A DNA stretch of 64,000 bases, taken from Marinicellulosiphila megalodicopiae. Lineage in GTDB: Bacteria > Pseudomonadota > Gammaproteobacteria > Pseudomonadales > Natronospirillaceae. The position numbers and the translations under genes are program-made. Shown here in pieces: positions 53,586 to 62,460 of the stretch. The stretch spans positions 3,968,001 through 4,032,000 of the forward strand of contig NZ_AP023087.1 in assembly GCF_045862395.1 (NCBI RefSeq). Direction: 5' to 3'. The notes beneath the pieces are model-generated. The model saw only the letters and a program-made list of their open reading frames with translations, was not told where the DNA came from and did not search any database. The stretch's first letter is position 1; each line of letters starts with the position of its first letter.

Positions 53586-54413
53586 TTAGAAATAATCGTA
53601 ACTGCCATCTAACAATCGTTTCGCTTCTTTTTTAGCGTATTCATTTTGCAACGTTAAACCATGAAAATTAGAATCCGCCTCTAACACTTCATTTAATAAT
53701 CGGTCATGCAATTCTTGCTCAAACATTAAACGCCCATAACCTTCGGCATACATAACTTTTGCTATTAAATTGCTAGGGTTCACTTTGATTGCACGTTCAA
53801 AATAATCTTTAGCAATTTCAGGTTTTCCACCTAATGATGGCGGTAACAAACTATTTAATGCACCTAAATAAACAAGCGGCATGCCGTTTTCGTATTGTTC
53901 ATCAAGACTCACTACTTTTTTCATCATCAACTCTACTCGACCGAGCTGCGCGATTGAGTTGTAATCTGAAGAGGTTAATTGAATCAAACTTGTCCAACTG
54001 CTTGCTACAGCATATAAATATGGCAAATCTTTTTCTTTTTTGATCTTTGCTATTTCTTGCTCAAACGCACCAAAAGACATATCCATTAACTTACATGCCG
54101 ACTTGCGATGCAAACACATTGCACGCTGAGCAAGATCAAAAGACTTTTGCGTCATTTTTAGCTTACGCGCCTCATCTTCAACAAACACACCACCATAAGC
54201 AGAGTTTAAAGACGATGCGGTTAATAAAAGAGATTCGCTTTCAGGGTAAGTGATTAACGCACCATCCACTAACAACAGATAAGTTGGCAGACCTTCTTTA
54301 ACTGTCACCAAATCATCACTATTTAAAACACCATACCCAATATCATTAGGTAAACGGGTAATTGCACAGCTTTGTAAAAACAAAACACAGCAAACAATGG
54401 TCAAAATACGCAT
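53586..54413 (-). CDS. TRAP-associated TPR lipoprotein, TatT family
   Basis: 275 residues. The lipobox LQSC makes Cys16 the acylated residue. The mature part is helical with TPR-like repeats (AKDYFERAIKVNPSNLIAKVMYAEGYGRL). Length, lipoprotein nature and neighbouring TRAP genes match the TatT (TPAT) family known from Treponema pallidum Tp0956, a trimeric TPR protein that binds the DctP-like protein Tp0957. It probably serves the dctPQM genes 80 bases downstream, docking the binding protein and handling hydrophobic ligands. Confidence 0.82.
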   Translation of the reverse strand: MRILTIVCCVLFLQSCAITRLPNDIGYGVLNSDDLVTVKEGLPTYLLLVDGALITYPESESLLLTASSLNSAYGGVFVEDEARKLKMTQKSFDLAQRAMCLHRKSACKLMDMSFGAFEQEIAKIKKEKDLPYLYAVASSWTSLIQLTSSDYNSIAQLGRVELMMKKVVSLDEQYENGMPLVYLGALNSLLPPSLGGKPEIAKDYFERAIKVNPSNLIAKVMYAEGYGRLMFEQELHDRLLNEVLEADSNFHGLTLQNEYAKKEAKRLLDGSYDYF

Positions 54414-54490
54414 AAGACTCCTAGAAGACGATCTTTAAAAAAGGGGGGATTATAACGAGCTAATGAATAAAGCTCTAGCTCAAATGACAG

Positions 54491-54520
54491 AAATAAAAAA
54501 AGCCCTCAAAGGGCTTTTTA
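54491..54520 (-). terminator. Intrinsic terminator after the cytochrome c gene
   Basis: AGCCCT / AGGGCT (54501-54506, 54510-54515) with a three-base loop, extended by A/T pairs on both sides, with a T run on the minus strand. It separates the cytochrome from the TRAP operon. Confidence 0.88.
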
Positions 54521-54550
54521 AAAAACTATCGTAAATTTGTTTTTTTTTGA

Positions 54551-54976
54551 TTATTGAGATTGCTCAACCATATAATCAACAATACCTTTTACTTCATCAT
54601 CGCTAAGAGCAGTAAAACCACCTTTAGCCATCATCACCGTACCTGGAACACCATTTAATCCACTTAGATATAAAGCGTCGATTCCTTTAGTAATTCTTGG
54701 ACCCCAAGCATCTGCATCCCCAACAATTGGGGCACCGCCAACACCTGTCCCATGACAAGAATTACACTTACCTTTAAACATTGCTTCAGGTGAGTTTTTA
54801 TCAGCTTTAGCTGAAGCAACCACATTAGCCGTTGTACACTCAACACCTTCAACACATACATTTCCTGCTGGCATTAAACGCGAAGCCACACCCTCATCCG
54901 TACTTGCAACAGCATTCACACTTGCTAGCGCCACAACTATCAAAAAAGCATGTTTAATTAAATTTGAGATTTTCAT
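54551..54976 (-). CDS. Cytochrome c5-like periplasmic c-type cytochrome
   Basis: 141 residues. The signal peptide ends near NAVAS (residue 25). One haem site, CNSCH, at Cys71, Cys74 and His75; GTVMMAKGG near residue 115 supplies the axial Met. The C-terminal ALSDDEVKGIVDYMVEQS is the cytochrome c5 (PF13442/c555-like) helix. Two extra cysteines (VCVEGVEC, residues 41 and 47) in the N-terminal extension may form a disulfide. It is a soluble electron carrier. It lies alone between tkt and the TRAP operon, with terminators on both sides. Confidence 0.92.
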   Translation of the reverse strand: MKISNLIKHAFLIVVALASVNAVASTDEGVASRLMPAGNVCVEGVECTTANVVASAKADKNSPEAMFKGKCNSCHGTGVGGAPIVGDADAWGPRITKGIDALYLSGLNGVPGTVMMAKGGFTALSDDEVKGIVDYMVEQSQ

Positions 54977-55071
54977 TAAATTATTACCTTATTTAAAAAA
55001 TGTTTTTATAATTTTGCGAAGTATAACCACTTCTTTACCTGCAACCAATATCAACATACAAACTTCAAATG

Positions 55072-55100
55072 GAAAAAAAGAGGTAGTTTGCCACCTCTTT
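55072..55100 (-). terminator. Intrinsic terminator after tkt
   Basis: Eight-base arms AAAGAGGT / ACCTCTTT (55077-55084, 55093-55100) with an eight-base loop, and a run of seven T on the minus strand. Confidence 0.85.
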
Positions 55101-55151
55101 TACTTTAGTTAGAAATCCTAAAATTTCCAACTACACCAATTTAACAGAGTA

Positions 55152-57134
55152 TTAAAGTGCTTTAGCAGCTGCAACTACTGCATCAACGGTTATTCCAAAA
55201 TGCTTATAAAGATCCGCAGCTGGAGCAGACTCACCGAATGTTTCCATACCGATAATCGCGCCGTCAAAACCCGTGTACTTAAACCAGAAATCTTTAGCAC
55301 AAGCTTCAATTGCAACACGCTTACGCACTGCATTTGGCAATACAGATTCTTTATATTCAGCAGATTGCTGATCAAAGATAGCCGTACAAGGCATAGAAAC
55401 TACACGAACGTTATCACCCAGTTGCTCAGCTGAATCCATCGCCATTTGTACTTCAGAACCTGTCGCGATCAAGATAATTGCTGGCGTACCCACACTGTCT
55501 TTTAAGATGTAACCACCACGTTCGATATCAGCAATTTGCGCTGCAGTACGTACTTGATGATCCAATGCTTGACGAGAAAAAATCAAAGCAGAAGGTGTCG
55601 CTTTTCTTGTGATTGCACTTTTCCAAGCAACCGCAGACTCAACAGAGTCACATGGACGCCATGTATCTAAGTTTGGCGTACTACGTAAGCTGACGATTTG
55701 CTCAACAGGTTGGTGAGTTGGACCATCTTCACCTAAACCAATTGAATCATGAGTGTATACAAAAATTGAACGCTGCTTCATTAATGCTGCCATACGAACC
55801 GCATTACGCGCGTATTCCATGAACATTAAGAAGGTTGCACCAAACGGCACTAAACCTTTATGTAATGCAATACCATTCATAATTGCTGACATACCAAACT
55901 CACGCACACCGTAGAAACAGTAGTTTCCACTTGCGTCATTAGCACTGATACCTTGAGCTTTTGACCATAGTGTTAAGTTAGAACCGGCTAAATCAGCAGA
56001 TCCACCGAAGAATTCAGGCAACTCAGCAGCAAATGCTTCAATTGAATTTTGTGATGCTTTACGAGATGCAATGGTTTGCGCTTGCTCGTTTACGTCAGCG
56101 ATGATTTTATTTGCTTTTTCATCAAAGTTTGCAGGCAATTCATTGCTAGAACGACGCTCAAATTCAGCCGCCAATTCAGGATGCGCCACTTTGTATTTCG
56201 CAAACAACTCATTCCAAGCGCTTTCAGAAGCCGCGCCTTTTTCATTTGCATCCCATGCATCTTTAATATCTGCAGGAATTTCAAATGGAGCATGTGGCCA
56301 ATTTAGGCGCTCACGCGTTAATTTAATTTCTTCATCACCTAATGGCGCACCGTGACAATCTTCTTTACCTTCTTTGTTTGGCGAACCAAAACCGATGATT
56401 GTTTTACAGATTACCAATGTAGGCTTATCAGATTCAGCTTTTGCTGTTTCAATAGCTTGTAATAATTCTTCAGAATCGTGACCATTTACACGAGGAATCA
56501 CTTGCCATCCGTATGCTTCAAAACGTTTTTGAGTATCGTCAGTGAACCAACCTTCCACTTCACCATCGATTGAAATGCCGTTGTCATCATAAAATGCAAC
56601 TAACTTTCCAAGACCTAATGTGCCCGCTAATGAACAAACTTCGTGAGAAATACCTTCCATCATGCAGCCATCACCCAAAAATACATAAGTGAAATGGTCA
56701 ACGATTTCTAAGTTTGGTTTGTTAAATTGTGCGCCCATTACTTTTTCAGCAATAGCCATACCTACACCGTTTGCAATACCCTGGCCTAATGGACCCGTAG
56801 TAGTTTCAATGCCTGGCGCGTAACCGTATTCTGGGTGACCGGGTGTTTTTGAGTGCAATTGACGGAAGCTTTTCAAGTCATCAATGCTTAAATCGTAACC
56901 TGATAAATGCAATAAAGAATAATGCAACATTGAACCATGGCCGTTAGATAAGATGAAACGGTCACGGTTAACCCAATCAGGATTAGATGGATTATGGTTT
57001 AAATGTGTATTCCATAATACTTCGGCAATATCTGCCATACCCATTGGTGCACCGGGGTGACCACTTTTGGCTTTTTGTACTGCGTCCATTGAAAGGGCGC
57101 GGATGGCATTGGCTAGATCAGATCTTGAAGGCAT
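55152..57134 (-). CDS. tkt: Transketolase
   Basis: 660 residues, the normal length. The thiamine diphosphate motif GDGCMMEG (near residue 155) begins the GDG-N site, GHGSMLHYSLLHL is the start-region signature, and GEDGPTHQPVEQIVSLRSTPN is the transketolase signature 2. It moves two-carbon units in the pentose phosphate pathway. Single gene, with a terminator behind it; the 97-base upstream gap contains TTGGCC / GGCCAA arms (57185-57208) of unclear role. Confidence 0.98.
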   Translation of the reverse strand: MPSRSDLANAIRALSMDAVQKAKSGHPGAPMGMADIAEVLWNTHLNHNPSNPDWVNRDRFILSNGHGSMLHYSLLHLSGYDLSIDDLKSFRQLHSKTPGHPEYGYAPGIETTTGPLGQGIANGVGMAIAEKVMGAQFNKPNLEIVDHFTYVFLGDGCMMEGISHEVCSLAGTLGLGKLVAFYDDNGISIDGEVEGWFTDDTQKRFEAYGWQVIPRVNGHDSEELLQAIETAKAESDKPTLVICKTIIGFGSPNKEGKEDCHGAPLGDEEIKLTRERLNWPHAPFEIPADIKDAWDANEKGAASESAWNELFAKYKVAHPELAAEFERRSSNELPANFDEKANKIIADVNEQAQTIASRKASQNSIEAFAAELPEFFGGSADLAGSNLTLWSKAQGISANDASGNYCFYGVREFGMSAIMNGIALHKGLVPFGATFLMFMEYARNAVRMAALMKQRSIFVYTHDSIGLGEDGPTHQPVEQIVSLRSTPNLDTWRPCDSVESAVAWKSAITRKATPSALIFSRQALDHQVRTAAQIADIERGGYILKDSVGTPAIILIATGSEVQMAMDSAEQLGDNVRVVSMPCTAIFDQQSAEYKESVLPNAVRKRVAIEACAKDFWFKYTGFDGAIIGMETFGESAPAADLYKHFGITVDAVVAAAKAL

Positions 57135-57231
57135 TGAGATTTCCCAAATTTAGGCGGATAAAAAAAGGCGTATATTGTCCTTGATTGGCCCCAGATGGTA
57201 AAGGCCAAAAGGCAGATAATCGGCATTTAAC

Positions 57232-58191
57232 TTAAAATATTTCATCTGGGGCTAAATCGAACGCTGATCTAGGAGAAAACTCCATATCTTCACCTTCACT
57301 CTCACTATCTAAATCACTGCCATCCACTTTTTTCTTAATCATTATTTCGACCCGACGATTAACCGATCGACCTTCAGCGGTTTCGTTATCTTGAAGCGGA
57401 TCAGTAGAGCCATGCCCCACAATTGTAAATCGGTTTTCACTTAATTCATCTGCTTCAAACAAATATTCAGCCACTGCCAATGCTCTTGCAGAAGACAATG
57501 CCCAGTTTGACCTGAATTTAGAAGAGTTTATCGGTCTGTCATCAGTATGACCATCAACAAACAAATCCCCTTGGGTTTCTACTAAAACCTTACGTATTTG
57601 GTCCAAAACAGGTAAAAAATCATCTGCAACATAATCAGTACCCGCACCAAAAGACTGCTCTTTGATTCGAATAATGATCACATTCAATTCGGTTTCTACT
57701 TGAAGCAAACCTTCACCTATGGCTTCAGCCAATATAGTGGAGATTCTTTCTGCTTCTTCTTCGACCTCTTCTTGCGTTTGCTGTTTATCGGCCACAGTAA
57801 TTTCTCGACTTTGCTTGCCAGACTCGCCCTGAGCGTCGTTTTGCTGAATCATCTGATCCTGACACATCACTTCAAGACTGTCTTTTAAATCATTCACTGT
57901 ATCTTGACGGATAATATTCAACGGCGTAGGCGTAGGGATACTTGGACTGAATTCTTGCGCAATTATGCTGGTACCCTTTGGAATATCATTGACACTGATT
58001 TGATTTTGCACACCAAATGCGTTTCGCATAGAACCTGCCAAACGTTTAAATTTTAAAGCATCCATTTCAGAGAACGATAAAAGCAAAACGAAAAACGACA
58101 TCAATAATGCCATTAAATCCCCAAACGTCGCCAACCATCCAGGTAAACCGGCGGGGCATTCAGGGCATTCATCTTCCTCTTCATCACTCAC
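57232..58191 (-). CDS. pomB: Sodium-type flagellar motor stator protein PomB
   Basis: 319 residues from the GTG at 58189-58191, which has GAGGGG six to seven bases upstream; an earlier GTG at 58209 has no such site. The start overlaps the pomA stop by eight bases. The single TM contains FGDLMALLMSFFVLLLSFSE with the ion-binding Asp25 (Asp24 in Vibrio PomB), followed by KFKRLAGSMRNAFGVQNQ, a PomB-type plug. The OmpA/MotB peptidoglycan-binding domain (VDGHTDDRPINSSKFRSNW) is at about 190-290. PomAB drives sodium-powered rotation. Confidence 0.93.
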   Translation of the reverse strand: MSDEEEDECPECPAGLPGWLATFGDLMALLMSFFVLLLSFSEMDALKFKRLAGSMRNAFGVQNQISVNDIPKGTSIIAQEFSPSIPTPTPLNIIRQDTVNDLKDSLEVMCQDQMIQQNDAQGESGKQSREITVADKQQTQEEVEEEAERISTILAEAIGEGLLQVETELNVIIIRIKEQSFGAGTDYVADDFLPVLDQIRKVLVETQGDLFVDGHTDDRPINSSKFRSNWALSSARALAVAEYLFEADELSENRFTIVGHGSTDPLQDNETAEGRSVNRRVEIMIKKKVDGSDLDSESEGEDMEFSPRSAFDLAPDEIF

Positions 58192-58942
58192 TTGCTTCCC
58201 CTCTGTCACTACTTGCTAAATATGTTTTCAGTAACGAATCAATAATTCTAGGGTTTTGACCTGCTTGAATAGCAAGTAGGCCATCAATAATCATACGTTG
58301 CAGACGATCTTCTTCACCTGCTCGTAATTTCAATTTATCTTTAATAGGTAATGCTATAATCGTTGCCACAACTGAACCATACAAAGTGGTTAATAACGCA
58401 ACTGCCATAGCAGGGCCAATGGATTTTGGATCATCCATATTTGCCAACATCCCTACCAAACCCACAAGCGTACCGACCATCCCCATAGCTGGCGCCACAT
58501 CACCAAAGGCATCAAAAATACCCGCACCCATTTCGTGGCGCTCTAAAGACATTTTCATATCTTTGGTTAATAGATTTTTCACCACCTCAGGATCATGACC
58601 ATCTACTAATAACTGAATCCCTTTGGATAAAAAATCGTTACTCACTTCTTTACCTTCTAAAGAAAGTAAGCCGCCTTTACGTGCTAAATCCGCTAATTCA
58701 ACTATTTCTTCAATTAATTCAAGTGGCGCAACCGCTTTAAATGAATACGCTTTACCTGCTACTTTGGCTGCACCTAAATATTGCTGAAGCGTGTATTTTT
58801 GCATGACCACAAAAATAGACCCACCTACCACAATCAACATTGAAGGCACGTTGTAATACATACCCACACCACCTGCGAGTACCATCGCCAACACAACCAT
58901 AGCCAGTGCGCCGGCAAGACCAACAATCGTTGCTAAATCCAA
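58184..58942 (-). CDS. pomA: Sodium-type flagellar motor stator protein PomA
   Basis: 252 residues with four TM segments. The cytoplasmic loop KNLLTKDMKMSLERHEMGAGIF has the basic residues that touch the rotor, and PAMGMVGTLVGLVGMLANMDDP and AMAVALLTTLYGSVVA are the conserved TM3-TM4 motifs. Length and sequence fit PomA/MotA of the sodium-driven type rather than the longer proton-type MotA. It is followed by pomB in an eight-base overlap, and diverges from xseB as in several marine gammaproteobacteria. No other flagellar gene lies in the window. Confidence 0.94.
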   Translation of the reverse strand: MDLATIVGLAGALAMVVLAMVLAGGVGMYYNVPSMLIVVGGSIFVVMQKYTLQQYLGAAKVAGKAYSFKAVAPLELIEEIVELADLARKGGLLSLEGKEVSNDFLSKGIQLLVDGHDPEVVKNLLTKDMKMSLERHEMGAGIFDAFGDVAPAMGMVGTLVGLVGMLANMDDPKSIGPAMAVALLTTLYGSVVATIIALPIKDKLKLRAGEEDRLQRMIIDGLLAIQAGQNPRIIDSLLKTYLASSDRGEASE

Positions 58943-59138
58943 AATACACCCCTCTTAGCTAACATCTCATTTTTCAGTCTAGACGCAAAAAAATCAATTT
59001 GTGAAATCTTGTTAATAAATTTCTACTAATTAATTGATAAACTAAACGATCAACGTTTCTTGACCAAAAATACACAAAAAGGTAGGGTTCGCGCTCAATC
59101 CATGTTCCTGATCTCTGTTTTATTAAGGCGTTTTTGTT

Positions 59139-59357
59139 ATGGCTAAAGCCCAATCTAATTTTGAACAATCCATTGTCGAACTTGAAAAGTTAGTTGACGC
59201 TCTTGAAGGCGACGAACTGAGTCTTGATGAATCATTAAAAGTCTTTGAAAAAGGCGTTAAATTATCGCGTTCATGTCAAAAAATTCTCGATCAAGCCGAG
59301 CTTAAAATTCAAAAATTAAGTGACGAGCAATGGCAGGACGTATCAGACGAACTATGA
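59139..59357 (+). CDS. xseB: Exodeoxyribonuclease VII small subunit
   Basis: 72 residues, a helical hairpin. NFEQSIVELEKLVDALEGDELSLDESLKVFEKGVKLSRSCQKILDQAE is the XseB family core. It forms exonuclease VII with XseA, which is not in the window. The stop overlaps the ispA start as ATGA, the widely conserved xseB-ispA pair. Confidence 0.97.
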   Translation: MAKAQSNFEQSIVELEKLVDALEGDELSLDESLKVFEKGVKLSRSCQKILDQAELKIQKLSDEQWQDVSDEL

Positions 59358-60232
59358 ACAACGAAATTTATGACCCAAGCGTACTTGAATCCATAGAAAC
59401 ACGCTTAAGCGAACTGACCGACCAATACGCCAAATCCAGCCCCGAATTAAAAGCCGCCATTAACTACAGCTTATTAAGTGGTGGCAAACGTCTTCGTGCT
59501 TTATTAGTAAAAGCCGCCAGCCAATTGATTGATCCTGACAATAAAAACTGGATAGACTGCGCCTGCGCACTTGAAATGATGCATTGTTATTCGTTAATAC
59601 ATGACGATTTACCTGCAATGGACGACGACAATCTTCGCCGTGGCAAACCCACCAATCATATTCAATTTGATGAAGCCACCGCTATATTAGCTGGCGACGC
59701 ATTACTAACCATGGCATTTGAAGTCATCGCCAACACATCAGTTAATGATTCAATCAAAATCAAACAAATTCAAATTTTAGCGCACGCCAGTGGCGCAAAT
59801 GGCATGGTGGCAGGTCAAGCGATTGATCTAGCCTCCACTAACCAAGAAATTGATTTTGAACATTTAAAAACCATGCACAAACTGAAAACAGGCGCCTTAA
59901 TATTAGCGTCGGTTCAAATTGGCGCTTTGTGCGAGCCAAACATCACACCCTCACAACAATCTGCCTTAAAACAATACGCACAAAATATAGGCCTTGGCTT
60001 TCAAATTATTGATGACGTATTAGATGTAGAAAGCGACACTCAAACATTAGGTAAACCTCAAGGCTCCGACAGCGAAGCGAACAAGTCCACCTACGTTAAA
60101 CACTTAGGTTTGCAAACCGCCAAAGACACCGCCTTACAACTAATTGAACAAGCCTGCGAGCATATTCAAATTTTTGAACACCCACAAATGCTGAACAACA
60201 TTGCGTTGTTTGTATTAAATAGAAAGCATTAA
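59354..60232 (+). CDS. ispA: Farnesyl diphosphate synthase IspA
   Basis: 292 residues from the ATG at 59354, which overlaps the xseB stop; a start 24 bases further up would be within xseB. The two aspartate-rich motifs are DDLPAMDDDNLRRG and DDVLDVESD, with GGKRLRALL in front, all typical of trans-prenyltransferases. It makes C15 farnesyl diphosphate for UppS and quinones. In many relatives dxs follows; here a response regulator gene follows after 12 bases. Confidence 0.97.
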   Translation: MNNEIYDPSVLESIETRLSELTDQYAKSSPELKAAINYSLLSGGKRLRALLVKAASQLIDPDNKNWIDCACALEMMHCYSLIHDDLPAMDDDNLRRGKPTNHIQFDEATAILAGDALLTMAFEVIANTSVNDSIKIKQIQILAHASGANGMVAGQAIDLASTNQEIDFEHLKTMHKLKTGALILASVQIGALCEPNITPSQQSALKQYAQNIGLGFQIIDDVLDVESDTQTLGKPQGSDSEANKSTYVKHLGLQTAKDTALQLIEQACEHIQIFEHPQMLNNIALFVLNRKH

Positions 60233-60244
60233 AAAGGTAAGCTA

Positions 60245-60928
60245 ATGCAACCCACCATACTCATCGTTGACGACGAACCCAGCATCAGCCAAACCTTAGT
60301 ATATGCGTTGCAACTTGAAGGATTTAACTCAGTTACCTGCGAGCTAGGCGGACAGGCTTTAGAAATTTTAAAAAACCAATCCATTGATTTTATTGTATTA
60401 GATGTAGGCCTTCCTGATATAAATGGCTTTGAGTTATGCAAAACCATTCGTGAATTTTCAACGACACCCATTTTATTTTTAACGGCTCGCAATGACGAGT
60501 TTGATCGAATATTAGGCTTAGAAATTGGCGCAGACGATTATGTTTGTAAACCGTTTAGCCCAAGAGAAGTCAGCACCCGTATTAAAGTAATTTTAAAAAG
60601 ATTAAACACAACATCAAAAAAAGAACCAGAAACAACGGCACATAATGCATTATTAGAGTTAGATTCAAATACAATGTCAGCGATGTTTTATTCCAAACCT
60701 CTGAGCTTAACCAAATTAGAATTTCAAATTTTAGCCGTATTATTTAAGCGACCAGAGCAAGTTTATTCCCGCGCACAACTTATGGATATTATCTGGCCTA
60801 ATTCAGCAAGCTTAGAGCGCAGTGTGGATACTCATATAAAATCATTACGTACAAAGCTTAAATCAATTAACTGTGATCATGACATCATTAAAACCCATCG
60901 TGGAATTGGTTATAGCCTGATTTTATAA
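60245..60928 (+). CDS. creB: CreB-like OmpR-family response regulator without a kinase partner
   Basis: 227 residues: a receiver domain with DDE at 9-11 and phospho-acceptor Asp53 (VLDVGLPD), and a winged-helix trans_reg_C domain. Many CreB-specific stretches occur: DVGLPDINGFELC, LFLTARNDEFDRILGLEIGA, DDYVCKPFSPREV and HRGIGYSL at the end. CreBC of E. coli responds to growth on fermentation products and controls cre genes. No creC is adjacent: the next genes are a small secreted protein and a kinase-like protein. A ribosome binding site AAGG precedes the ATG. Confidence 0.82.
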   Translation: MQPTILIVDDEPSISQTLVYALQLEGFNSVTCELGGQALEILKNQSIDFIVLDVGLPDINGFELCKTIREFSTTPILFLTARNDEFDRILGLEIGADDYVCKPFSPREVSTRIKVILKRLNTTSKKEPETTAHNALLELDSNTMSAMFYSKPLSLTKLEFQILAVLFKRPEQVYSRAQLMDIIWPNSASLERSVDTHIKSLRTKLKSINCDHDIIKTHRGIGYSLIL

Positions 60929-60964
60929 TACTAATGACGCATCATTTAAAAAGGATATTCACTT

Positions 60965-61411
60965 TTGAAATTTTTAATTTTATTAACTGTATTAATACCA
61001 CACTTAATTTATGCAAACGACTGCATTTATGACGACAACAGTTATTCAGACTTTGCTAAAGATTATGTATCCAAGCAAAAACAAGCAACACTTTCAGAAG
61101 ATTTTGAAATCACAACGACCTATAAAGACTCCTTAGTCATCGTTAACGGAGGTGGTTGCTCTCACTTAGGTTACGATATTCACTACACATTAAAACAAAA
61201 CATAAACGAATCTGAATTTTTCAATCTTGTGATTGAGTTAACCAATATTTTTGGCGTTTGGATTGGATATAACGACCAAATAAAAAATGCCATTGCAGAA
61301 AATAAATGGGCCAAAGAAGGTAACAATTACTCCTTTGATTTTAATGGTTATCCTATTTTTGATGCTTCACTTAATGACCAAGAATTATACATAGAGTTTT
61401 ACATCAATTAA
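60965..61411 (+). CDS. Small exported protein of unknown function (TTG start)
   Basis: 148 residues from the TTG at 60965; AAAGGA lies nine bases upstream and no ATG fits. The signal peptide MKFLILLTVLIPHLIYA is followed by a mature domain of about 131 residues with two cysteines (NDCIYDDNSY and GGGCSHLGYD). The pattern is predominantly beta strand and polar. It is not a family I recognise. It lies 36 bases after the CreB-like gene and 15 before the kinase-like gene, so the three may be one transcript. Confidence 0.7.
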   Translation: MKFLILLTVLIPHLIYANDCIYDDNSYSDFAKDYVSKQKQATLSEDFEITTTYKDSLVIVNGGGCSHLGYDIHYTLKQNINESEFFNLVIELTNIFGVWIGYNDQIKNAIAENKWAKEGNNYSFDFNGYPIFDASLNDQELYIEFYIN

Positions 61412-61426
61412 TTAAAGGAGTCTTCC

Positions 61427-62407
61427 ATGCGAAGTAATACAAAGATCACGTTGGATAAAGACACCATTAAGAAGCTATCCAACAAAGCATTTGGCCCTAA
61501 GCAGATCTCAGACACACAAGAATTAACTTACGGATGGTTCAACACAGCTTACAAAATCACATTTAACGATCAGACTACTGTTGTATTAAAAGTAGGTCCA
61601 CCGCAACATGCGCCAATCATGTGTTATGAAAAAAACATGATGCAAGCAGAAATAAACTGCACCGAACTTGTATCCAAGCGTTTAAATATTCCCAGTCCAA
61701 AGGTTTTATTTTCAGATTTAACCAAACAAGATATCGATTACCCGTATTTCTTTATGGATTTTATGCCTGGCATTATTTGGAATACCATTCGTGATGATTT
61801 AAGTGAAGATCAAAATAATCAATTATTATTTCAACTGGGTGAAATAACAGCGAAAATTAATTCAATACAAAATGCACATTTTGGTTATTTTGATTTATCA
61901 GAAAAACACACAAACTGGTTTGATGCATTTAGCGCAATGAGTACCCAGTTATTTAACGACGCTAAAACCTACAACATCAAATTACCTTTAACCCAATCAG
62001 AATACACAACGCTATTAAATGATTATCAATCTATTTTTGCAGAAGTCACTCAAGCACAATTAGTCCACTGGGATTTATCGCCATCTAATATTTTTATCGA
62101 CGAACAGGATCATTGTCATTGTCATATTTTAGGAGCAATTGATTTTGAGCGCGCTATTTGGGGCGACCCACTGATGGAATCTATATTGTTTGACAAAAAT
62201 AATATCGAAGCCTACTCAAAAGGGTATCAACAAAATTTACTCACCACTGACAATCAAAAAAGCAGACGATTATTTTATAATTTATACCTATGTTTAATTA
62301 TAGTCATTGAAGACGGCCCTAGAGATTACGATGATAAGTCAGCGGTTATTTGGGCAAACGACGAGTTAGTAAAAATCGCCGACCAATTAAACAGGATAAA
62401 AAAATAA
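61427..62407 (+). CDS. Aminoglycoside phosphotransferase (APH)-fold kinase
   Basis: 326 residues, protein-kinase-like fold. VVLKVGPPQ carries the ATP-binding lysine. The catalytic loop is LVHWDLSPSNIFID with His214 and Asp216, and GAIDFERAIWGDP with Asp239 binds magnesium. APH-family members phosphorylate aminoglycosides, choline, homoserine and other small alcohols; resistance cannot be inferred here. A strong AAAGGAG precedes the ATG. A hydrophobic-aromatic segment (YPYFFMDFMPG) between N- and C-lobes is typical of hinge regions. Confidence 0.8.
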   Translation: MRSNTKITLDKDTIKKLSNKAFGPKQISDTQELTYGWFNTAYKITFNDQTTVVLKVGPPQHAPIMCYEKNMMQAEINCTELVSKRLNIPSPKVLFSDLTKQDIDYPYFFMDFMPGIIWNTIRDDLSEDQNNQLLFQLGEITAKINSIQNAHFGYFDLSEKHTNWFDAFSAMSTQLFNDAKTYNIKLPLTQSEYTTLLNDYQSIFAEVTQAQLVHWDLSPSNIFIDEQDHCHCHILGAIDFERAIWGDPLMESILFDKNNIEAYSKGYQQNLLTTDNQKSRRLFYNLYLCLIIVIEDGPRDYDDKSAVIWANDELVKIADQLNRIKK

Positions 62408-62460
62408 AGTTGGGATAATTATTGCTAAGCTAATACAAACACACTTTTTAGCGGCAATTT

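Noticed and set aside
57185..57208. TTGGCC / GGCCAA arms before tkt as a terminator or riboswitch
   Set aside because: No T run follows on either strand and no known riboswitch pattern is present.
61427..62407. Antibiotic resistance gene (aminoglycoside phosphotransferase)
   Set aside because: The fold is shared by many kinases for ordinary metabolites; no drug-binding feature can be seen, so only the fold is claimed.
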